Below are positions 52,352-61,443 of a stretch of DNA of 64,000 nucleotides, piece after piece (the first letter of the stretch is position 1; every line of letters begins with the position of its first letter). Location of the stretch: NCBI RefSeq assembly GCF_003025595.1, contig NZ_PYMI01000004.1, positions 646,939-710,938 on the forward strand. Reading direction: 5' to 3'. Origin of the DNA: Photobacterium ganghwense (GTDB lineage: Bacteria > Pseudomonadota > Gammaproteobacteria > Enterobacterales > Vibrionaceae). The notes under the pieces were generated by a model that saw nothing but the letters and a program-made list of their open reading frames with translations, was not told the DNA's origin and ran no database searches. The translations under genes and the position numbers were made by a program.

Positions 52352-53446
52352 TTATTTACGGACGATGTACCAGTTGTTTTGGATATCGTGCGCCAGTTCA
52401 TTTTTCACCACCGAACTGAAACCAGCACGCTCCAGGTATTCCCTGGCTTTTTCTTCACCCCACATAGCGCCCAGACCTTCCCCCCCTTGCGCCAAAGAAA
52501 CAGTCATGCAGTGCATACAGGAAATGGTGTAAAGGAAAGTGCCAATCGGGTGATCAAGGTTATTATGCACATGGCTGGAGCCTTTAATGTCCTGCATCAG
52601 ATAAATGCCGTCAGGTTTCAATGTCCGGCATATCCCCCGAAGCACATTCAGCGGTTTGGCCTGATCATGCACGGCATCAAAGGTAGTGACGAAATCAAAC
52701 ACGTCAGGTTGTGCACGTTCATCGAAGTTACTCAGATCACTGATTTCAAACTCAATATTGCGCAGATTCCTGGCTTTTGATTCTGCTCTTGCGTAATCAA
52801 TGGCTTCGCGGGAAAGATCGACCCCCAGAAACTGGCTGGCCGGATACAGCTCCGCTAACCGGTTCATGATCCGACCGCGACCACACCCGACATCCAGTAC
52901 CTGAATACCCCCCGCTAACTGGTCAGCCAGCCCCGGTACCAATGGGACGATATGTGTTTCCAAGTTAGACAGCACCGACTGATTGCTGTCTTCTGCCATC
53001 ACTTCATGAAAGCGCGGGTATTTTTCATAGGGGACACCGCCGCCTTGCTTGAAGCAGTCCACAATATTGTCTTCAACCCCTCCCAATAATCCGATGTACT
53101 GTGCGAAGACGGCCAGATTATCAGCACCGGCGGCACGGGTGACCAGTGAAGCATGTTCGGCCGGCAGCCAGAAACGGTTAGTCGCCGGATCGACCTCGAC
53201 GACCCCGGCGGTTGTCATCGCTCCCAGCCATTCCCGCACATAGCGTTCATTCAAACCGGCACGTTCCGCAATGGCCTGCGATGACGCGGGTTGATCCAGT
53301 TGACTCATCACATCGAACAGACCGGTTCGGTGACCAATGGAAACCATCAGGCACATTGCACCATTGTTGAGTGCATTCACAAACTGGTCGCCAAAGACTT
53401 CTGCTTTCTGGGGGTTAAAGGCAGCATTTGTATTGGTTGTCGCCAT
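52352..53446 (-). CDS. Class I SAM-dependent methyltransferase with N-terminal winged-helix domain
   Basis: 364 residues from ATG 53446, preceded by GGAGGTG. The N-terminal part (about 25-100, AIAERAGLNERYVREWLGAM) resembles the dimerisation winged helix of O-methyltransferases; the C-terminal Rossmann fold has motif I LDVGCGRGRIM and an acidic end of beta-2 (LGVDLS). A Cys/His cluster (SCMHCMT) lies near residue 305. The substrate is unknown. Monocistronic. Confidence 0.88.
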   Translation of the reverse strand: MATTNTNAAFNPQKAEVFGDQFVNALNNGAMCLMVSIGHRTGLFDVMSQLDQPASSQAIAERAGLNERYVREWLGAMTTAGVVEVDPATNRFWLPAEHASLVTRAAGADNLAVFAQYIGLLGGVEDNIVDCFKQGGGVPYEKYPRFHEVMAEDSNQSVLSNLETHIVPLVPGLADQLAGGIQVLDVGCGRGRIMNRLAELYPASQFLGVDLSREAIDYARAESKARNLRNIEFEISDLSNFDERAQPDVFDFVTTFDAVHDQAKPLNVLRGICRTLKPDGIYLMQDIKGSSHVHNNLDHPIGTFLYTISCMHCMTVSLAQGGEGLGAMWGEEKAREYLERAGFSSVVKNELAHDIQNNWYIVRK

Positions 53447-53726
53447 GATCGACACCTCCTTCAGCGTCTGATCTGACCGGATGCTTCATGCCTATCACTA
53501 TTTCAAAGGCATGAAACGGGAACTTGAAATGCAGGGTAAAGCAGGCTCAGCCAATCAGGCGCATTTTGATGCTTCATTTAGCCTTCATAAAGCATAGGGG
53601 TGATGCCGTTCGTTCCTTCTAACAAAAAAGGATAAATACGATTTAGTTATTACCAGCCTTACTAACCCACGCAGATAACCACGTTGGGCTTCATGACACC
53701 AGATTCAGCGATGATGCTGGCAGAAA

Positions 53727-53756
53727 CAGGACGAAGCAGGACGAAGCAGGACGAAA
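53727..53756. repeat. Three 10-bp tandem repeats (CAGGACGAAG)
   Basis: Two exact units and one differing at the last base, close to the terminator of the reductase operon. Confidence 0.95.
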
Positions 53757-53786
53757 TTATCCAGCAACGGCTTATTCAATAAAGAC

Positions 53787-53816
53787 AAAACAACCTGCCG
53801 ACAAGCAGGTTGTTTT
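53787..53816. terminator. Terminator of the aldo/keto reductase operon
   Basis: AAAACAACCTGC and GCAGGTTGTTTT pair perfectly with a 6-nt loop, 77 bp beyond the stop of the leftward reductase gene. Confidence 0.8.
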
Positions 53817-53892
53817 GAAGGTAAATGACACTCAGCGCCGCCATGCGCCGCGCCCAACATCATCATGCGCCAGCTAACTGACCCGATTTCAT

Positions 53893-54696
53893 TCAATCCC
53901 AGTCAGGTGCAAAGTCCGGATTCGCCAGACGATGGTCACGATCTAAGGTCGCAATGCTGGCCATATCCTCCGCATCCAGTGTCAGGGTTGCAGCAGCCAG
54001 ATTGCTTTCCAGATTAGCCACTTTGGTCGACGACGGGATCGTGACAAAGTCATTCTGACGCATCCAGGCCAGCACAACTTGCGCAGCGGTCGCTGTGTGT
54101 TTTGCTGCAATTCCCTGAATCACGGCATCTTTCAGTACGTCACCATAAGCAAACGGCATGTAGCCGGTCACCATCACACCATGCGTTCGGCAGCAGGCGA
54201 CGACCTTACGGTTTTGCAGGTAAGGATGCACCTCAACCTGATTAGTCAGGATCTCCCCCTCCCCCAGAATGGCAATCGCCTGCTCCAACTGGGCATTGGT
54301 AAAGTTCGAGACACCAATATGTTTGACTAATCCCTTATCCTTCACCGCTTTCAGCTCAGCCAGATATTCTGCCATTGGCACCGCATCATTTTTCAACGGC
54401 CAGTGGATCAACAACAGGTCAATGTACTCTGTTTGCAGTTTTTCCAGGCTCTCTTCGACGCTGGCAGCAAATGTGGCTTTTGCCAGCTTGTCTATCCACA
54501 CCTTCGTGGTCAGAAAAATAGCGTCACGAGCAACGCCGGAATCCTGAATCGCCTGCCCCACTTCTGCTTCATTGCCATAAATTTGCGCGGTATCGATATG
54601 GCGATAACCCAGCTCAAGCGCGGTCAGTACTGACTGATACGCCACATCATCTTTCAGACGAAATGTTCCGGCACCCAGCATTGGCATCTGTAACAT
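53893..54696 (-). CDS. Aldo/keto reductase (DkgB-like)
   Basis: 267 residues from ATG 54696, preceded by AAGGGGAAC. Catalytic tetrad visible: Asp in HIDTAQIYGNE, Tyr in the same segment, Lys in LTTKVWID, and His in LLLIHWPLK. The NADPH-binding end IPSSTKVANLESN is present. It probably reduces aldehydes such as methylglyoxal. It is third in a leftward unit with two Old Yellow Enzymes. Confidence 0.92.
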   Translation of the reverse strand: MLQMPMLGAGTFRLKDDVAYQSVLTALELGYRHIDTAQIYGNEAEVGQAIQDSGVARDAIFLTTKVWIDKLAKATFAASVEESLEKLQTEYIDLLLIHWPLKNDAVPMAEYLAELKAVKDKGLVKHIGVSNFTNAQLEQAIAILGEGEILTNQVEVHPYLQNRKVVACCRTHGVMVTGYMPFAYGDVLKDAVIQGIAAKHTATAAQVVLAWMRQNDFVTIPSSTKVANLESNLAAATLTLDAEDMASIATLDRDHRLANPDFAPDWD

Positions 54697-54816
54697 ATTG
54701 TTCCCCTTAACTTCTTCTTTGTCGGTGTAATAATGTATGACTGAAACGGTTGTACGCCTGACGTTCTTCATCGTTAAAGGCATACGCAGCGCTACAAACG
54801 TCTTCAGCGTGCGCAC

Positions 54817-55926
54817 TTACTCGGCATTACAAACAGCAGGCTGGTAACGCGGATAATCAATGTATCCCTCTGCACCGCCGCCATAGAGGCTCAGCCGGGC
54901 ATCGGCATCAAACTCCGCCAACGGCCAGCTATAGCGGAAACGCGCCACCAGATCCGGGTTGGTGACAAACGGCGTCCCGAAGGCCACCAGATCAGCGTAC
55001 TGCTTCAGCAGCAACTGTTGCGCACTTTCTTTACTCAGTTTACCTGCCACCATCACCGGGTTCGGATAAACGGCACGCACTTGCTGTCGGTAGGACTCCG
55101 GCACATCGGTGTACCGCGAGATATTTTCCGAAAAGTGAACATACGCGAGATTCATTGGTGCCATTTTTTCCAGCGCGTTGAGGATGACATCGGCAATTTC
55201 CGGATCGTCATCACCGAAGCCTTCATAAACATGCGGAGACACCCGAACCGCCACATGCTGGCCGCCAATCGCATCACTTACCGCCTGCAGGGTATTAACC
55301 AAAAACCGCATCCGGTTGTCTTGGCTGCCACCGTACTCATCGGTTCGTTGGTTGCTGGCTATACGCAGGAACTGATCAAACAAATACCCGTGTGCAGCAT
55401 GAATTTCTACGCCATCAAAACCGGCCGCCATGGCGTTTTCTGCCGCCAGCACAAAGTCATCTATGGTCTGCTCAATATCTTCACGCGTCATCGCCCGTGG
55501 CTCGCTGGTTTCTACCATGCCAAAGCCACCTTCCGGTAATGGGCCGAAGACCTGATCCGGCTCTTTGATGGCCGATGCTGAAACCGGCTGCTCGCCTGCA
55601 ATATCGTGATGACTACGGCGTCCTACGTGCCATAGCTGAATAAAGATTTTGCTGCCTGCGTCATGGACAGCCTGAGTCACTTTCCGCCAGCCGTCGATAT
55701 GCGCCTGGGTATAAATACCCGGCGTTAAGGAATAACCTCGGGCTACCGGCGAAATCGGCGTGCCTTCGGTAATGATCAGTCCGGCGTCGGCGCGCTGTTG
55801 ATAGTAGGTGGCCATCATTTCGTTCGGCACGTCACCCGGCTGCGTAGTACGGGAGCGGGTCATCGGTGCCATCACAATGCGGTTACGCAGTGATAACCCG
55901 TAGCCATTAAAAGTTTCAAATAGCAT
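54817..55926 (-). CDS. Old Yellow Enzyme family ene-reductase (NemA-like)
   Basis: 369 residues from ATG 55926 with GGAAAAAC upstream. FMN barrel with MAPMTRSR at the N-terminus, and the substrate-activating pair His/His in EIHAAHGYLFDQFLR. NADPH-dependent reduction of electrophilic alkenes, nitro compounds or N-ethylmaleimide is expected. It sits immediately upstream of the aldo/keto reductase, giving a detoxification operon. Confidence 0.93.
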   Translation of the reverse strand: MLFETFNGYGLSLRNRIVMAPMTRSRTTQPGDVPNEMMATYYQQRADAGLIITEGTPISPVARGYSLTPGIYTQAHIDGWRKVTQAVHDAGSKIFIQLWHVGRRSHHDIAGEQPVSASAIKEPDQVFGPLPEGGFGMVETSEPRAMTREDIEQTIDDFVLAAENAMAAGFDGVEIHAAHGYLFDQFLRIASNQRTDEYGGSQDNRMRFLVNTLQAVSDAIGGQHVAVRVSPHVYEGFGDDDPEIADVILNALEKMAPMNLAYVHFSENISRYTDVPESYRQQVRAVYPNPVMVAGKLSKESAQQLLLKQYADLVAFGTPFVTNPDLVARFRYSWPLAEFDADARLSLYGGGAEGYIDYPRYQPAVCNAE

Positions 55927-55953
55927 GTTGTTTTTCCTTTGTTCCCGTTTCAC

Positions 55954-57078
55954 TCATTGACTGGCTGACTCACCATAAACCGGGTAATCAATCAGCCCTT
56001 TTTCACCACCGCCGAATAAGGTAGTCGGGTCATGATCTGCCATCGGGTAGCCATGCTGCAGGCGGGCGGGCAGATCCGGGTTCGCGACAAACGGGCGACC
56101 GAAACCAATCATGTCAGCCATCCCCTGTTCGATTGCGGTGTTGGCTTTTGCAGCCTGATCACGCGGGGTAAAGTAACGACCGGCATAAATCAGTACCCCG
56201 TCAAACACTTCACGTACTGCTTGTTTGAACGTTACCGGTGTTTCCGGCGCATCGTCCCAGTCCACTTCTGCAATGTGCAGGTACACAATGCGATGACGAT
56301 TCAACAGTGCCGCCGCGGCGGTATACGTCGTTTCGGGATCAGCATCCACCGTGCCATTGAGGGTTGTAAACGGCGCCAGACGCACCCCCACACGCTCAGC
56401 ACCAATGGCATCCACCAGCGCACCCACGACTTCATCGAGAAAACGCAGGCGATTTTCCAGGCTGCCGCCGTATTCATCGGTGCGGTGGTTTGATTCAGAA
56501 TCGATAAACTGATTGACCAGGTATCCGTTGGCCGCATGCAGTTCGATGCCATCAAAACCGGCTTCGATAGCATTGAGCGCCGCCTGACGGTATTCCGCAA
56601 TGACCTGCGTAATATCAGCTTTCGTCATGGCTCGGGGCTCCACCACATCGACAAAGCCCGGAGCATCAGTGCCGTTATCGACAAACACTTTGACGTTCTC
56701 GGCTTTTACCGCCGAAGCAGAAATCGGCTGATGCCCACCAATGTTGTCTGGGTGCGTCACCCGACCGACATGCCAGAGCTGAGCAAAAATGGCGCCGCCT
56801 TCACGATGAACAGCAGCCGTTACTTTTTGCCAGCCGGCAATCTGCGCCGGGCTATAAATACCCGGCGTCCAGGCGTAGCCTTTCCCCATGGGCGAAATCT
56901 GGGTGCCTTCTGAAACAATCAACCCGGCACTGGCGCGCTGCGCGTAGTAAGTGGCCATCAGATCATTTGCGACATCGCCCGGCTGACTGGCGCGAGAGCG
57001 CGTCATTGGCGGCATCACGATGCGTTTTTTTAACGTCAGGTTACCGAGCGTAATAGGTTGGAAGAGTGATGTGCTCAT
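55954..57078 (-). CDS. Old Yellow Enzyme family ene-reductase (second paralogue)
   Basis: 374 residues from ATG 57078 with GAGGAC upstream. It shares VMPPMTRSRASQPGDVAN with its neighbour, but the catalytic pair is His/Asn (ELHAANGYLVNQFID), the form of yeast OYE. The two paralogues may thus differ in substrate orientation. It is first of three co-oriented genes, 27 bp before the second OYE, with a LysR regulator just upstream. Confidence 0.93.
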   Translation of the reverse strand: MSTSLFQPITLGNLTLKKRIVMPPMTRSRASQPGDVANDLMATYYAQRASAGLIVSEGTQISPMGKGYAWTPGIYSPAQIAGWQKVTAAVHREGGAIFAQLWHVGRVTHPDNIGGHQPISASAVKAENVKVFVDNGTDAPGFVDVVEPRAMTKADITQVIAEYRQAALNAIEAGFDGIELHAANGYLVNQFIDSESNHRTDEYGGSLENRLRFLDEVVGALVDAIGAERVGVRLAPFTTLNGTVDADPETTYTAAAALLNRHRIVYLHIAEVDWDDAPETPVTFKQAVREVFDGVLIYAGRYFTPRDQAAKANTAIEQGMADMIGFGRPFVANPDLPARLQHGYPMADHDPTTLFGGGEKGLIDYPVYGESASQ

Positions 57079-57179
57079 TGATTCTGTCCTCAGTAGGAAT
57101 TGAGGGCATAGTAACAAGTGGCACGCTGGATATTGAGCGCAGTTATCACAAATGATTTTTGTGATAACTGCAATAATCG

Positions 57180-58061
57180 CTACAGCGACAGACGTGGCTG
57201 GATGAACTCAATAAAGGCAGAGATGCGTCTCGCGACCGAGGAAGATTTGTAATAGACGGCATTGATTTGCTCGCGCCCGGTATTGCCGGTTTTGATCGAT
57301 TCGAACAACGGGATCAGCCGCCCTTGCTCAATGTCTTTTTTCACCATAAACCCCGACAGACAGGCAATACCATTGCCTGCCAGTGTCAGTTGCCTTACCA
57401 GTTCGCCGTTGCTGACAGCAATGGTCGGCTCAATTTCCACCCCACCCGGCAGCGGCCATTGGTTCAGATTTTTCGGGCTATTAAAGCCAATTAAGTCATG
57501 CCCTTCCAGCTCATCGGGATGATGCAGGCAACCGCGGCGGGACACATATTCCGGTGAGGTCACGATATAGAGTTCGCTTTTACCAATAGGCCGGGCATGC
57601 AGGGTGGAATCAGTCAGCTGACCGATCCGAATTGCGACATCAGTTTGTTTTTCCAGCAGGTCAACAAACCCTTCATTCGAGGTCAATTCAAGCTGAATAT
57701 CCGGGTACGCTTCACGAAAAGGCTGAATCAGTGGAACCAGCTGGTGAAACAGAAACGGACTGGCGGCATCCACCCGCAACCGGCCTTTGGGCAGTTCACC
57801 ACGGCTGACGATTTCTTCTTCCGCCTGTTGCAATTGTCGCAGCCCGGCACGCACCGTTTTGACAAACTGGCGGCCTTCATCGGTCAGCTCTACCCGCCGT
57901 GTGGTGCGGTTCAGCAGTGATACCCCCAGCTGAGATTCAATTTTACTGACGGCCCGGGAAACCCGCGCAATCTGAATATCAAGCACTTCCGCCGCCGCTG
58001 AAAACCCGCCACTGTCGACCACCGCAAGAAAAAGTTCCAGATCATCCGATCGGGTACGCAT
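57180..58061 (-). CDS. LysR-family regulator of the OYE cluster
   Basis: 293 residues from ATG 58061, preceded by GGAG. HTH near residues 18-40 (SGGFSAAAEVLDIQIARVSRAV) and a substrate-binding domain. Same strand as the OYE genes and 101 bp upstream, so it may also be co-transcribed. Probably an electrophile-responsive activator or repressor, inferred from its neighbours. Confidence 0.9.
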   Translation of the reverse strand: MRTRSDDLELFLAVVDSGGFSAAAEVLDIQIARVSRAVSKIESQLGVSLLNRTTRRVELTDEGRQFVKTVRAGLRQLQQAEEEIVSRGELPKGRLRVDAASPFLFHQLVPLIQPFREAYPDIQLELTSNEGFVDLLEKQTDVAIRIGQLTDSTLHARPIGKSELYIVTSPEYVSRRGCLHHPDELEGHDLIGFNSPKNLNQWPLPGGVEIEPTIAVSNGELVRQLTLAGNGIACLSGFMVKKDIEQGRLIPLFESIKTGNTGREQINAVYYKSSSVARRISAFIEFIQPRLSL

Positions 58062-58266
58062 GAGAGCTCCAAAACAAAAACAGGATTTTCTCATTTATAG
58101 CAAAAGTCAGCCCGGATTCCATCCTTTACAGCGATGACTCGCCCTAGCCGTGCCATCCGCTACAGCGGCTAAAGAAGTGGTTCGACCTTACGGTGATCTT
58201 AAGAAAAACACAGAAGTTTTATGACAATGTGTCACAATCTTATGGGGGAGCTGGAGTGATGTCATA

Positions 58267-58785
58267 ATGTTTAAACGGGTTTGCGTTGCCGTACTGCTAT
58301 CAACAACACCGTTATGGTCAACTGTCGCCTGGTCTTCAGACTATTTCACCGGGGCGCATGGCGACATTGGGGTTATTGCCATCAACGGTAATGGCTTTAA
58401 GACACACGGCATGGAACTCAATATCGGGTATGACTTTAATGCCTTCCTCTGCATGAACCTGTCTGTTGCCTATGCCAAAGACGATTTAGCGGTAGATTAC
58501 CTGGGCACCGGAGCAAATCTCGAAGTCGGGCTGCCGTACCGTTTACACGATGAACTGACGATAAAGCCCTACGTAATGTTCGGCGGAGTGTACAGCGACA
58601 CCAAACTGACCGAAGAAGTATGTACTAACGACGAATGTAGCCTGATTCGGGAAAACAAGACCGATACCCAAGGCGTATTCGGACTCGGCGGACGCTTCGT
58701 TTTCATCAACCACATCAATGTCAATTTCAGCTACCAGTTCTCACAGCTTGATCTTATCAGCCTACGGATCGGACTGAAGTTCTGA
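58267..58785 (+). CDS. Small outer-membrane beta-barrel protein
   Basis: 172 residues with a signal peptide (about 1-23, WSTVAWS). Alternating strands such as MELNIGYDFNAFLCMNLSVAY run to a C-terminal SLRIGLKF ending in Phe, the mark of an OmpA/OmpX-like barrel. Two Cys in a surface-loop-like segment (EEVCTNDECSL) may form a disulfide. Function unknown. Monocistronic. Confidence 0.82.
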   Translation: MFKRVCVAVLLSTTPLWSTVAWSSDYFTGAHGDIGVIAINGNGFKTHGMELNIGYDFNAFLCMNLSVAYAKDDLAVDYLGTGANLEVGLPYRLHDELTIKPYVMFGGVYSDTKLTEEVCTNDECSLIRENKTDTQGVFGLGGRFVFINHINVNFSYQFSQLDLISLRIGLKF

Positions 58786-59196
58786 TACGGTGCCGATAAC
58801 ACGCTGTTCATCCGCAAATTACCCCCGAGACATATTCTCGCTCAACTTAACCTCGCTCAACTTAACCTGGCTCAATGCAGTTGAGCTTATTTTGCTTAGC
58901 TGTAGACGCTCACGCTCGATCTTACACATTCGCAGTGAGTTACACTTGGCAGGTATCGTCACTCACAACCGGACACAACCGCATTAGTTCCTTGGCGAAA
59001 TTCGCCTTTCATGGGTTATCTCAGGTATAGGAGGTCGCGACAGGAAAAAAGCAACAACTGCCCTGTACTTGACGACAAACCGCATAAACGAAAAAGACGT
59101 TAGCAAACCTTACTCTGCTAACGCCTTTAATAAAAAGAGCATCATGTTACGTAGAACGCACATGTTTAAGTTTGATTATTACGCTTGGTTTAACTC
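58786..59196. other. Intergenic gap with a 15-bp repeat and a hairpin
   Basis: Two exact 15-bp units (CTCGCTCAACTTAAC) at 58837-58866 followed by a partial third. Near 59092-59128 an imperfect hairpin with GTTAGC and GCTAAC may end the leftward gene at 59197. No gene is seen. Confidence 0.6.
58837..58875. repeat. 15-bp tandem repeat, about 2.6 units
   Basis: CTCGCTCAACTTAAC occurs twice exactly, then CTGGCTCAA. Confidence 0.9.
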
Positions 59197-59574
59197 TTAA
59201 CCAACGTCGCAATCAGTACAATTTTGTAGTGCGATTTCGTGTTCAAAGACTGCTACATCGTTACCTTCAGCCAGCAGCTCAGCAATTTCATCAGCAACTT
59301 CTTGCTCATCATCCGCTTCAACTTGATCCGCTAGTTCTTCTTCGGAGTAACCGTAGAAATTCAGCAATAAGTACTCACGCGCTTCTTCTTTAGTCTTACA
59401 AGTAACGTTCACCGAAAAATCTGCTTCAACGTTACCTTGCGCGAGAATCGCAGCCACTTGCGCTAAGACATCTTCTTTCATCGCAGGCGTTAGCCAACCA
59501 AGATCAGTGCTTACTGTGGTTTTTTTACAGCTAAAACAAGGGAATTGATGAAAGTAATATTGAAAATCAGTCAT
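59197..59574 (-). CDS. Acidic hypothetical protein with two CxxC pairs
   Basis: 125 residues from ATG 59574; a longer frame to 59628 has no better ribosome site. An N-terminal CFSC and a C-terminal CTDC flank an acidic helical middle (EEELADQVEADDEQEVADE). The four Cys could bind zinc. The family was not recognised. Base composition is a little more AT-rich than in the upstream cluster, as in the next three genes. Confidence 0.7.
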   Translation of the reverse strand: MTDFQYYFHQFPCFSCKKTTVSTDLGWLTPAMKEDVLAQVAAILAQGNVEADFSVNVTCKTKEEAREYLLLNFYGYSEEELADQVEADDEQEVADEIAELLAEGNDVAVFEHEIALQNCTDCDVG

Positions 59575-60354
59575 AGATAATTTCTTCTTTGGGTGTTGAA
59601 TAGCAAGATTATGCGCGTTTTCCAGCAAAATACTATCTTAATACACATTGAAAGCTGGGTGATCGTGGCCAATATGACACTTGGCGCACAATGAAACAGA
59701 ACTTACCAATCAGCGAATGCAAAAAGCATGGTTATAGGCTCAGCGCTCTCAAGCAAATCTGTAGTGGCCTAGAAGATTAATGGACAGAACCTTCTTACAA
59801 GCTTCGCGCGGTTTCTACCCTTCAGATTACTTTTGGTATCCTAAAATGACAAACGGTACCTCGCTATGAGATGCCGATAATTCAAGGTTCTGGACATAAA
59901 CGTTCATCCTTGATCTGTAGTGCCAGATTCACTTTATGCATGATTTTTCGTAGGACATGCAACCCATGGCTAATCCCTGAAGCGCTCTCGCCCCTTTCTA
60001 AGTTGACGCCATTATTCAGTGGTAAATTTTGCCACTGAGATCTCAATACATTCCTCATGGTTGGCAGCGGAGAATCGATGAAAAAAAAACAATTTCGAAC
60101 AAAGATAGTATGTATAAATATTTATTTTTACATTGATATGCAATCAGTGTTTCATGCGTAATCAGGATGGAAATGAGTTTGAAAGAGTGGGGGCATATTT
60201 TGCTGGTATGGTGAGAATGGAAGCAGTATCCATTGTTTATAAGTTAACATCGTCGAGCATGATGTTGTCCGTCTTAATTTTTTCTGGCAAATTGGTTATT
60301 ATGTTTCAACATCCCGTTCGATTAGCTACAGAGACAACCTAGATACCACGCCCT
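59575..60354. other. AT-rich gap of about 780 bp
   Basis: No convincing gene. A frame at 60133-60342 opens with TTG and reads like noise. It may be residual sequence from an insertion; no transposase fragment, integrase or clear attC site was recognised. Confidence 0.4.
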
Positions 60355-60918
60355 ATGTTTGACGCTTTCCAGCAAAAATTACAACAGTATGACTTTACTC
60401 GGCAAGAGATAGAGCAATTAACGCAGTCAGCAAAACTAATTGAGTTACCGACACGGCATATGTTGCTCCATCAGGGTGAAGTTGCAAAAGAGATTTTCTT
60501 TCTATTAGAGGGAATATGTCACGCCGCTTATCTGACTGATAAGGGGAAAGAGTTTAGCAAACAGTTTTATTGGGAAAATGACTGGATCATTGGTTTTGAA
60601 AGCTTAGTCAACCAACAACCTTCACCATACCAGCTAGAATCTCTTACCCAGTGCTCTATTCTGTCTCTGCCTATCGAAACATTGATAACTTGGCGTGAGC
60701 AAAAGCACAGTATTTATCTTAAGCTGCTTGAAACGCAACTAATGTATAAGGAAAACAAAGAACGCTTTATGTTGCTCTATACTCCTGAAGAGCGCTATGA
60801 ACTGTTCTGCCAACATTATCCCAACTTGCGAAAACGTCTCAACGATTATCAAATTGCCGCTTATCTTGGCATTACCTCTATCAGTCTAAGTCGTATCAAA
60901 AAGCGTAACCAAAGTTAA
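60355..60918 (+). CDS. Crp/Fnr-family transcriptional regulator
   Basis: 187 residues: a cyclic-nucleotide-binding-like beta-roll (HMLLHQGEVAKEIFFLLEG) and a short C-terminal winged helix (YQIAAYLGITSISLSRIKKR). No Fe-S cysteines in the FNR pattern, and no clear cAMP-binding residues in the roll. It lies 70 bp before the GNAT-EamA pair and may control it. Weak ribosome site. AT-rich codon use. Confidence 0.85.
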   Translation: MFDAFQQKLQQYDFTRQEIEQLTQSAKLIELPTRHMLLHQGEVAKEIFFLLEGICHAAYLTDKGKEFSKQFYWENDWIIGFESLVNQQPSPYQLESLTQCSILSLPIETLITWREQKHSIYLKLLETQLMYKENKERFMLLYTPEERYELFCQHYPNLRKRLNDYQIAAYLGITSISLSRIKKRNQS

Positions 60919-60988
60919 CTATTGTTAATGCCTAAATAATCCTGCCTTGCTACATTGCAGACTTCATCAATAGCAAAGCAGAAAAAGA

Positions 60989-61441
60989 ATGATTACTTGG
61001 CAACTCAAATCGTTTTCTCAACTAACTACAACACAACTATATCAACTACTTAAACTCAGAGTTGATGTGTTTGTTGTTGAGCAAAACTGCCCTTATCCAG
61101 AATTGGATAACAAAGATCACCAACAAGATGTTTACCACTTATTAGGCTATCAAGGTGACAAACTAATAGCCTGCGCACGCCTATTGCCAAAGGGGGTTAG
61201 TTACCCATCTGTCAGTATCGGTCGTGTGGCTATTTCAAAAAGTCATCGCGGGGGTGGCTTTGGTCATCAACTGTTACAAGAGGCTTTAAGTGCATGTGAT
61301 CTGTTGTGGCCTGGCGAGTCAATCGAGATTGGCGCACAGGAGTATCTGTCAGAATTCTATCAGCATCATGGATTTATACCGACTTCGGCTATGTATTTGG
61401 AAGATGACATCCCACATATCGATATGAAGTTGGAAAAGTAA
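60989..61441 (+). CDS. ElaA-like GNAT acetyltransferase
   Basis: 150 residues, GNAT fold. Typical ElaA start TWQLKSFSQLTTTQLYQLLKL, RVDVFVVEQNCPYPELD, acetyl-CoA loop ISKSHRGGGFGHQLL. Acceptor unknown. Ends 2 bp before the EamA transporter, so translation is probably coupled. Confidence 0.88.
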   Translation: MITWQLKSFSQLTTTQLYQLLKLRVDVFVVEQNCPYPELDNKDHQQDVYHLLGYQGDKLIACARLLPKGVSYPSVSIGRVAISKSHRGGGFGHQLLQEALSACDLLWPGESIEIGAQEYLSEFYQHHGFIPTSAMYLEDDIPHIDMKLEK

Positions 61442-61443
61442 CC

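Larger units (their letters stand above)
53447..53892. other. Gap between the methyltransferase and the aldo/keto reductase
   Basis: Promoter sequence for the leftward methyltransferase, a 10-bp repeat array and a terminator. No gene was found. Confidence 0.5.

Noticed and set aside
53705..53896. 63-codon minus-strand frame
   Set aside because: It crosses a terminator and a 10-bp repeat and has no ribosome site.
59640..60350. Integron cassette or insertion sequence remnant
   Set aside because: The gap is AT-rich, but no attC-like inverted core sites, transposase fragment or flanking duplications could be recognised.
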